From Gordionus sp. m RMFG-2023 (lineage: Eukaryota > Nematomorpha > Gordioida > Chordodea > Parachordodidae), in assembly GCF_954871325.1 (NCBI RefSeq), contig NC_088777.1:10455366-10519365 (forward strand): 64,000 bases of DNA, read 5' to 3'. A model generated the notes under the pieces. The model did no database searches. It was not told the origin of the DNA and saw nothing but the letters and a program-made list of their open reading frames with translations. The translations under genes were made by a program, and so were the position numbers. Positions 36,430-46,900 of this stretch are shown piece by piece. Position 1 is the first letter of the stretch, and each line of letters begins with the position of its first letter.

Positions 36430-38017
36430 GAAAGGAACCAAACCACCATTTTTTGCAATATAACGATAATAATTATTAAATTATAAATTATTGTTTAGAA
36501 TCAACTAGTTTTCCTTTATGCTAGTTAGCAATAATAAAATAATATTTAATATGTTTTATTTTTTTATTTAAAACGAGATTATCATAATGATATTTATGGA
36601 ATAGAATTTGCTTGCAGTTATTCCGGAAGTGTGTCATACGAATAAAATATCAAATTAAATTATTCTTGATATCATATAGTAGATATGATAAACCAGGTTA
36701 AAGGTATACATATATTATAATAAAAAACAAGTTTAGTCAATAATTTATGCCTTTTTAAAAACTAATTATTGCATTGAATATCCTCCGCAAATGCTAAACC
36801 TTTAATAAAATTCACACGGGGAGACCGTGGTTATTGTGAGCACTAAAAATGCAAACATCAATAAAATTAAATATTTGTACTTCATTATTTTTAAGAAACA
36901 TATCTCATTTCACTCCTCTTTATAAGTTGTCTAAAAATTAATGCATTTTATATTATTTTTGTTACATTTAAAAAATATATATTTAGGGTTGGTAATATTT
37001 AGGGGAAATTTTCGATTAGAAAGAAAGCTGTTTTGGGAACTAAAAATTGATCACTTTTGCACCTTGCCGAAGCTCACTTATAAACATTGAATTCACTCCC
37101 ACATTCAGATAGACGAGGTTTTCATTTTCTACTGTAAATTACTCTTTGTCGGTAATATCAGAAAAACATCTGTCTAGAGAAAGCAGGCTAGGCTCATATC
37201 CGGTTCGAACCCTCCCCTCAGGCCATTTTTTAAAATTCATTGGGGTTGGGCTTAATATTTTTTTAAAGAAAATATAGGACCGATTTGCATAAATTTTTTA
37301 AATAAAATGGTAATATTATAAAATTCTTGTAATTAAAAAAGGCACCAATGTTTTTCTTATTTGTTTGTAGGATGATCAAAAACTCGAATATGCTCATCTT
37401 AAAAATATAAATAGAAAAAAAAGTAAATTAATTCCTATATTTAATAAAAATCGGCGGGCGGCCAAATGAGTTTTATTTTGGGTTCGGGCTTTTCGGTTAT
37501 ATAAAAAAAAATTGTTTAAGATTAGACCGGACGGGAAAATTTAAAAAAATTTTTTGGGTCAGGTCGGGTTTGAAATTGTTCGATGAAAAACTATAAAGTG
37601 GCCCACTTATGGGTGGTTTGAAAAATTATTTTTCTTTATTTTTTCAGATCAAACGAATACTGAGTCATGTATTTTATCTTATAATTGCTGGATAAGTAAA
37701 TCTGAATAAAAAAGAAAAATCTTAGTTAACTTTAATAAATAATTGGAAAAAGTTTTTATATCCCTGTGAAGAGTTTTAAAATATTTACAAATTATATTTT
37801 TTAGATAATTAATTAATTGTGCAGATGATGAAATTAATATTTTAATTTTAAAAAAAATCCCACAAACTTTTAATTGTTCTTAAAAGATAAAGAGTAAAAT
37901 GAAACATTTGTTTTATTTACATTTTGCTTAATTTAATTTTTATTTTACATCGATATCAATTTTTAATAAAATAGCAATGTAAAAAAGGACTTTATATTTT
38001 TAAAAAAGAGAATATCC

Positions 38018-38368
38018 ATAGTCGTAGCTGGGTGGCGGGGCATTTGGAAATTTGCCTATTCTCGTAAATATCTTATTAAGATAATAACCCCCCCCCCCCC
38101 AATGTATACAATAATATCCACGATAAACAAGAATTTAAAAGAAAAATTCGTAAAAGTTATTAATTTTTTAAAACACGCTTGTAATTCCAATTTGTTTGTT
38201 AAAAAAAAGCATTTTTATAAAAAAATAAAGTAAAAAAACCAAATTTTTTTTTATAAAAATCTAACAAAGCCAAAGGCAACAATAAGTGGTTTTAAAACTC
38301 CAATAAAATATACGGGAACCCCCACATAATAATGATCCCTCTATCAGCAAAATCCTTGCTACGCCTAT
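38018..38368. mobile_element. CGTAGC-ended element, copy 1
   Basis: About 350 bp with inverted ends ATAGTCGTAGCTGGG and (reverse strand) ATAGGCGTAGCAAGG. It contains a run of C near 38088. Its interior (ATGTATACAATAATATCC, then GCCAAAGGCAACAATAAGTG) matches the copy at about 40225-40556. Confidence 0.6.
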
Positions 38369-39582
38369 GATAATATGATTAAATATTTTTTAAATAATGG
38401 GGATAGCAGACTCACTAATTATAATCCTGCGATTATATAATTTTTCGTCCTAACAAAGAAATTTTAACAACATTATTTAATTGCCTTTTTTTAGTTATAC
38501 ATCGTGTTTTTTTTTATTCAAATACTGGCAAAAAGTCACCATATTTTTTTTTAAAAAAATAGGAACTATTAAAGTTATATGTTGTAACATTTCAAATGCG
38601 AAGCGTCAGGGGGAAAAACTAAATTTTTTTCGCACTTATCCGGTATTTTGCAGTTATCCGTTATTTTTTAATTTATTCATGGATTATCATATTTTTATTT
38701 TAAAGTTTTAATATAATATTTATATAAATAATTTTCACCTTTTAAGGAAATTCACTAATTTCTGTCTTTCTTTTTTTTAAATTTCATAAAAAATTGGACC
38801 TTTGATATTTCATTAATTTAATAAGTTCCTTAGCTGTTAAACATTATAAACAATTAGGAAGTGTGATTAGATAAAAATTTAGATTCACGATTAACCGATA
38901 TTATTTTACATTTAATGAATATAAAAAAGACATTAAAATTCCCATTTATCCTATAATTATCACTTAACGGATTTGCATTTATAAGATAGTATTTATTATT
39001 TTTCAAACAATATTTTGAAAATGGCGCTTTTCCTTCGCATTTAAGAATATTGGATTCTGTATATTTATTTTTAAATTAAAAATTATTCCAAAATATTTAC
39101 TAGCCGTCCGGCTTATAGCAGACTTGTAGTAGTACTCTATCATAAATTATCATGTAACTTATTTTTTTAGCATATGTTTAATAATATCTTGAGTCCCCTG
39201 GCAGTGAGTTTGATCTCATTTTCTATATATTTTAGAAGAGAATCCTCATGATTAAAATTGCTATTGAATCTGACATAAATTTCTGCATATGGGAATCTTA
39301 GGGTGAATGTTTATGTTAAGTGAGGGTGTAAAAACATTTTATATGGGAGGATAGGCTTTCAACAGGATAGGTCAAAAAAAATTTTTTTTGGATAAAAGAT
39401 TCTGTCATCGGAGAGCACTCCAGAATTGCAACTTCCATATTAATAATTAAATCACAAGTTTTTAGTGGCAGATTCACACGGTGAAAAATTATTTGCTTTT
39501 CGTGAGGAACCTCTCAAGTTCAAACCCAGGAATTTTTTTTAGTTTTAATATTTTCTTTACATCTGATATTTGTATTTGTAGT

Positions 39583-40003
39583 AATGTAGGAATATTGTAA
39601 TATACTATTTATACATTATGAATGATTATATTCGTCAAATCTCGGGTGGTAGACTAATCAACAATGGAATCAATAATCAATATGGGTACTCTGAGGGGGG
39701 GGGGTCCGCCGATATTGATGCAACAAGGGAAACAATATTTATATTCTAGGCGAGATCAATCACACCAAGGTTGCTAATATTAATGCTTTTTTGAGAGATC
39801 AAAATTTAATTGGGGGGAGAAGAGTGGATGTTAAAAAGGTCACCACAAGGTAAAGGTATTTTTTTAGTAGAAACTTTAAGTAGTGGATGCCTCTAGGAGA
39901 TGTAGGTTTCTTTTCAATTAATGAAGGGAAATTGTAGTAATGTAGGAATATATTGTAGTATACTATTTATACATTATGAATTAATATATTCGTCAATTAT
40001 AAA
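39583..40003. repeat. Pair of about 65-bp direct repeats
   Basis: TAGTAATGTAGGAATATTG followed by TATTTATACATTATGAAT occurs at 39583-39645 and again at 39931-40003, about 350 bp apart in the same orientation. It could be the ends of a tiny LTR-type element or a local duplication. The intervening part holds a G run and CCGCCGATATTGATG. Confidence 0.5.
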
Positions 40004-40224
40004 TGATCTATATATATATTATGATTAATAATAGGGTGAGTTAACTACCTAACATTCATATCTATTATAATGTGATATTCGGATCTCTAGATATATTTTT
40101 ATATCCTGCCTTTTATTTGTATGTGTTATATGGATGAATAAATATTGTGTTTGCAATTATTATTCTATTTATAATAATATTCGATGCGAATTTTCTTTTA
40201 ATGTAAAATATAACTCACACTAGA

Positions 40225-40556
40225 CGGGGCATAATATTATTTTAAGCGATAAAAATTTCGCCTTACACATCCTCTTCTTCCTCAAAAATATAAAAATATA
40301 TCACTATAAAAAAGAATTTAGAAGAAAAATTGTAAATGTAAATATTTTAAAATAACGACTATAATTTTAAATTTTTAGAGAAAACATTTTTATAAAAAAA
40401 TGAGTGAAAACCCAAAATGATTTTTATAAAAATATAATATCGCCAAAGGCATACAATAAGTAGATCTAAGGACCTCTAATAAAATTTATATCGAAAACCT
40501 ACCTATAGAGCCCCACCTCTCTTAGAAAAATATAGATATGCCTATGAGGATGGGTT
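40225..40556. mobile_element. CGTAGC-ended element, copy 2 (decayed)
   Basis: Matches the interior of 38018-38368 (CGCCAAAGGCATACAATAAG, then CTCTAATAAAATTTATATCG) and ends TATGCCTATGAGG. The left end is unclear. It lies less than 400 bp upstream of the helicase gene's first exon. Confidence 0.5.
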
Positions 40557-40926
40557 ATGGGTTAAATTAATTCATTGATTTTATATTCCTCTAGAATTTT
40601 GATGTAAAAAGAAATACCTGGAACAAAAAAATAAGATTATATATTAATGCTAAAACGAACACGATTCTCATTCTTAACTAATACTTAAGGATAAAAGTCT
40701 GAAAAAAGTTGTTATATTTGTGAAGTTGGAAGTAAATGGATAGAAATACATATGATTAACTAAAATACTAATGGGAAAGACAATCACATAGAATACATAA
40801 TGCTGATATTCTATATTTTGAAGATTCAACCCGAAAAACCTTCGAGTGACATTTGGTTTATTATTTAACAGTCCATATGATAAAAAAGATCCCTTGATCT
40901 TGACATTTCTTTCACATCATCTATCC

Positions 40927-43900
40927 ATGAAAAATATTTATGATAATAACGCATGGCAAAATTTAAATGACACTCTCCTTTCTCATGTAATTATAAAGGC
41001 TTTAGAGAAATTAAAATATGTCAGACCAACTCCTGTTCAGGTATAATATAGTGATGATTTTATTAAATATTAATTATTAAAATAAGGCTGCTACAATTCC
41101 TCTCTTCTTAAGAAATAAAGATGTCTGTGTTGAAGCTGTCACAGGTAGTGGTAAAACACTCGCATTTGTTATTCCTATATTGGAAAAATTACTTCGTTCG
41201 AATTGCAATATCAAAGATTTTAAAGTATGAATTTTTGGAAATTTTTACCTATATTTTAAATTATTGATTAGAAGTGATTTGTATGGTAATAAATATTTTT
41301 ATTTAATGTTGTGATAACATCAATGAAATAAATCTTGTTAGTCAATATTTTTGGAGTTATTTATACACCTTTCTTATTATGTTATCTTCATTCTTATGGA
41401 AGAAATATGTATTTGTATAAGATATATTTTGTTATGTTATCTTTGGATCTATAAATAGTCAACCCTTGTTGCAATATTGCCCATGAAACAAATTATGGAA
41501 TTAATTATCTCATTTTTCTTATAACCTTAAGATAAAAACCATTATCCTATCCCCTACTAGAGAATTAGCTCAACAAACCTATCAAGTCATTACAGAACAG
41601 TTTTTAAATTTCTTTGCAGATTATTACAATACAAATATCCCACACAAAGAAGGTGACTTAAATACAACAAACAACTTTAGCAATATCAAAAATGTGGATG
41701 ATGTAAATGTCTTGAACAATGAACAAAATTTGAACACTACATCAAACACTCTTACAAATGAGTCTATTAATCCAAAATATCTGGATGATTCAAATGCTTT
41801 AAATAATGTTAGCAACACAAATTTCATTCCACAAATTGTTAATCCAATTATCAGATGTTGTCTAATGGTTGGTGGTTTAGGCAGCCCAGAGCTAGATTTG
41901 AAACGTTTTGTGGAGATGGGAGGCTGCCATATTTTGATAGCCACTCCTGGGCGACTTGAATATCTATTATCACGATCTATTAAAATTACGATCAACAATG
42001 GCATCTGTCAACGACCAATCACCCTTTCAAGGTTTTATTAGTTCAATATTATAAAAATTTCCTAGCTTCATTTTTTTTTGTTATAAAATAACTTTGTACT
42101 TGAAAGTAGAACTGTCTAATTTGCTATTTATTAAATCATTCTGAAATTGAAATATTTACTAAAAATGTATCCAATACTTTATTTAATAATTTTTTTGTTA
42201 ATGTTATTATTTTGCAGCTTTTATATGTTAAAATAAGTATTATAATGGTTGGTTTTTGAGTCAGGCTAGACACCTATTTTTATGTGCCCAACAGTTGTTT
42301 TGCCTTTTTAAAACTTAGAATTGGGCTAGTCTTTATCATCATAAAAACTATACCTGATCTGACATCATTTAACAGCTGATCGATTTTTAAAATCTGTTTA
42401 TGAGATCAATTTCTTTATTAATATTAATTATATTTTAATTCTATTCATAATAATAATCTAATGATTATTGATTTTATGATAAATTGATTTCATTAAAAGA
42501 TTTTTAAAATTGCTTGGCTGTTAAATTAAATCATGTCAGATGACTGGGTTGGATAACTTGTACAAAATTATTTTATATACATCGATTTTAAGAAAAACAT
42601 GATTTTAGAACAAAACCTTTCGATTTTTACGAAATTTATTTCATAAATTAAGGGTTGAGTAAAAGGTTAACCTGTTGCTCTTATAACTTTTGAGGTATTA
42701 GGGATATAAGCATAAAAATTGGTCTTTTTATGATGGTTGGGTTTGATTTAAATAATGATTGATTAAAACTACCTTCCTGTTAGATAATATATTTATTATC
42801 GAACATAAATTTAAATCGAGCATTTTTTGCCCAGAACAATATTTAAAAACATTATTTCACATAAATGGGTAATCCCGATTTTGATAAAATTTTAAACGTA
42901 TTACTTTTCCATTTTGAAATCGGTATTTTAACAAAACGCGCCCATCGTTTTTTATGAAATTTTATATTTTATTATAAAATATATATATATTGAACCCATC
43001 TAACCAATTTTTGAAAAAAAATATTGAAAGTTTTGCATTATTTTTAAATCTCAATTTTCAGAGAAACTTATCGATCAAATTCCAAAAAAATTTGAAAATT
43101 TTAAATTAAATATATTCTTAATTAAAAACATAAATTTGCAAAAAAAGGCGAATAACACTTTTTTAGTACTATAAATATTTCAAAACGCTATGTTTTTAAG
43201 TCACTTGGTATACTCATTCTACTATTTTTTTTATATCACATGTAGGTGTGTCAATGAAATCGAAAACTTGGTATTAGATGAAGGGGACAAGTTTTTGGAG
43301 ATGGGATTCATGCCTAGCTTACAAAATATCCTCAGCTACTTGCCTAAACAGAGAAGAACTTGCCTCTTTTCAGCTACTTTGGTAGGTCATCTTAGATATT
43401 TATTTTCTCTTTGGTCGGAAGACCATTATTTGTCATTAAATTATTTAGAGTTGTGACAACACTATTTTATATTTTTTTACTACCTTTCTATCCCTAGATT
43501 TGTCAAATATCATAATTCATTTAACTCAATTTAACTGTGATTCACAAAAATAATAAATATTCGAATTTATTTTGGAGATAAATTAATGTGTTGTGATGAA
43601 GAAATATGGAATATGCTTAAATTTAGTTTTATATTGCTTAATAGTTTTCTTTAAATTTATATTTAACGATCGCTTTAAATTATATGTAGAATGAACAGAT
43701 CGATGGCTTAATCAAGGCTGGCCTAAGAGATCCCGTTTCAGTGATAGTTAGACAGAAAATGGCTTCCTTGTCATGTGACCCCACGATAACCCTTGCAACT
43801 AATAGCGTTCCGGCTTCCCTCAAATGTTTCTACCACGTTTCGGACTACTCATCTAAATTGAATTCTCTCGTGGGCTTGCTCATAAGCCAGGATTCACCTT

Positions 43901-46900
43901 TATACAGTGCCAAGAAAATTTTGGTATTTGTTAGCAATAGATCCAGCGCCCTATATTTTGCCAAAGCCTTAAAACTGTTTTTCGATGAATTTTACGGTTT
44001 TAGCGACGTAAAAGATGCCAAAAATAATGATAGGAATAATTATAGAAATACGATAACGGGGCAAAACCAATCAGAAAATTTCGAGACTGAACGTTGTCGC
44101 CGAGTTAGTTCTTTTAATTCATACAAAGAATTTCGACCTCTCGTGTCTTGCCTACACCGCAAAATGAGGGCTTCAAAACGTTCCAAAATATTAGGTTCCT
44201 TTAAATCGCTAGACGATGTCGATCATCTCGACAAGACACCCAATAAAAATGCCGGAAATTTTATATCTGGAAAACTCGAAACAAATTCGTCGATATCTAT
44301 CCTTACCGCCGACACTTTAACAAATATAGATGAAATTTCTGACACATCTACAAAAAAACTAGTCAAAAATGCCAAAAAGCGGGGCAAAAGCGTATCTAAT
44401 CTTAGCCATGAACTAGATACGAAACACATCCTAATAGCGACGGACCTAATGGCCAGGGGAATACACATTTCCGGATTAGACTGGGTAGTCCATTTTGATC
44501 CACCCAGTGATGGTCAGATGTTTGTTCACAGGTCGGGAAGAACAGCCAGAGCTGACCAACTAGGCCGAGCTCTGCTCATGTTACATAGCCCTGGGCCGGA
44601 AACAGATATAGTGGAATATCTGGCCGTGAGTTTTGGCGTAGCTATCAGACCCTTACTTTTAAAGGGAAATAAAAGGTAACTTTAAGAAAATATATTTTAT
44701 ATGTGTAGTAATTTTCAAAGGAATCAAGATTTTTTAATGGGTACTTAAAATAATTTACTTTTTCAAGTGTAAGAAATACAGTGAAGAGGGGGATATTTTT
44801 CACCAGATGTTAAAACAAAATAAAAGGATATTATTATATTTTTATCTTAATCATACTAAAACATTAATCTATGTTAAAAAAATATTAAACAACTTTTTAA
44901 AAAAATGCCGCACTTGAAGTTTATAATTAAAAAAACTTTTTTAACATAAAGAAAACATATTTTTTCACATATCATTTACATAATTTAATATTTTTGTATA
45001 TTTAATTTAATATTAATTAATTTTTCAATCTTTACACATATAATGTTTAATATAGACTACTTACTTTATAATTTTAATAACTCTCCTTTACTCCCAAGTA
45101 CTTCTGTAAATTATTCTTTGCCAATCTCAGATGGGAATGATATGGAAAATTATCAATCACATTCTAGCATTTCTGCAAATAATAATTCTTTAGCAACTAT
45201 TAATGAAAATATAAATCATTCTCAAGTATCCTCCATTCCTAAACCCAAAAGAACATAAAATTGTTGGAACAAAGATAAAATTGAAATGGTAATGAAAATT
45301 TTAGTAATGCCAGAGGAAGAACAGATGAAGATTAAGGACATTGCTAAATTTGTTAATATGTCGAAGGCCTCAGTACATAAAATAAAAAGGGATACATTCC
45401 CAGAAATTATTGGTGAGCCTTTAAAGGAATTCTCTCTTAAACAAAGAGGGAGAAAAATAAAAGATACAGCAAACATTGAAAGGCAAGTTATGGATTTGCT
45501 AATGGACAATAATACCTTCACGGTGAAGGATATAATTGAGAATTTGCCTTCTGGTTTGCCAAAAAATATTGGAACCATAAGGAAATATATCAAAAACATC
45601 CGATGGTCCAAAAAAAGAGCTGGGAAAGTACCAGATTGCAGGAATACACCAGGAGCTATCAATATTCGGCAGGTATATTGCCGCAAATTGCTGAACATCT
45701 CCAGAGAAAGACTCTATTTTCTCGACGAAACAGGCATCAATTTTCATGTTGTACCTGTCTATGCTTGGGCACCACTCAATGTGAGACCAACAATAAAGGT
45801 TCCATCCTCAAAAGGGAAAAATGTAAGTGTACTTTGCACTATAGGAATTTGTGGAAGTTATACATTTTAAAATCATCGAAGGATCATATAATGGTATATT
45901 ATTCCGAAATTCGTTAATGGAGATTATTAGTATGTTACCACCAGATGCCATCTTAGTTATGGATAATGCTTCTATACATAAAAGTCATCTAATTGATGCC
46001 TTTAAAGAGAGAATAGAGTATCTCCCCCCATAATCACCACAATTGAACCCAATTGAAAATTTTTTCGGGGTCTTCAAAAACAAATATAGGTCATTAATTC
46101 CCAGACCAAGCACAAGGGACCACATAATAACAAATATTAATCAAATTATGCATCAATTTATTCCTTATGATTTTACAAATTTTTATAATCATATGCAACA
46201 ATATTTGGAGCTGGGCTATCGTGGACTACCTATTGACTAAAGTAATCTAATTATATAATAAATTACGATTAACATTTTTTAATATTTTAATTAAATAGGT
46301 ACTACTAAGCAAGCAATTTATGACTATGATATGAACTACCATTAAATATTTCATATTTTATATAATCAATATTCATGTATTAATGTAATTACGAATTTAT
46401 TATATAATGTTTATATGTAATATACGAATTGAATAAAATATTAAATTAAAGTTATGTCTCAAATATGATAAAATAAAGTGAGAGAAAAAAACTATTTTCA
46501 GAAATAAAAGATTTTGACTAAGATCTAATAACTAAGATGAATAATTTATCATTATTTTTAAAATTATTCTACATAAAATATCGTTAACTAAGTTAAAAGA
46601 AAATATGTGATGACAAAACTTTATATTTTTTTAAAAAAATTTTTTAAGTGTGACATTTAATGTTTAATATTTTTTTAACATAGATTAATGTTTAAGTATG
46701 ATTAAGATAAAAATATAATAATATCCTTTTATTTTGTTTTAACATCTGGTGTAATATCCCCCTAATACGGTACCTTAATAATAAGGAATCTTAATTTAAA
46801 ACGCATTTCACTTTATTTTTGATTTTATTTATATATTTTCACTTTTAGAGGTATTTCTTTTTTGGGCTTATAAAAGTAGATGTGTTAAATATTAGTTATT

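Larger units (their letters stand above)
31876..36735. repeat. Tandem duplication unit C
   Basis: The third and shortest unit, about 4.9 kb, with the methyltransferase at 35407-36303. Similarity to units A and B stops near AATAAAAAACAAGTTTAG at about 36735. It lacks the equivalent of B's 28795-30325 and has its own insertions at about 32690-32990, 33272-33405 and 33845-34872. Confidence 0.7.
36736..40926. other. Intergenic stretch, repeats only
   Basis: No gene seen. It contains a GC-biased area near 37190-37570 (a very degraded relative of the GC-rich MITEs), the CGTAGC-ended repeats at 38018 and 40225, and a pair of direct repeats at 39583 and 39931. Confidence 0.6.

Noticed and set aside
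36304-36441. 46-codon N-terminal extension of methyltransferase copy 3
   Set aside because: Overlaps the non-coding block conserved upstream of copies 1 and 2, and no paralogue has such an extension.
40846-40926. Upstream extension of the helicase first exon
   Set aside because: Open frame but without an ATG before 40927; the residues do not resemble the family N-terminus.
41624-42004. Minus-strand open frame across helicase exon 3
   Set aside because: Antisense shadow of a well-supported exon.
44223-44468. Minus-strand open frame across helicase exon 5
   Set aside because: Antisense of the motif V region of the helicase.
45222-45747. Two minus-strand open frames inside the transposon
   Set aside because: Antisense shadows of the transposase frame, which carries recognisable DDE motifs on the plus strand.
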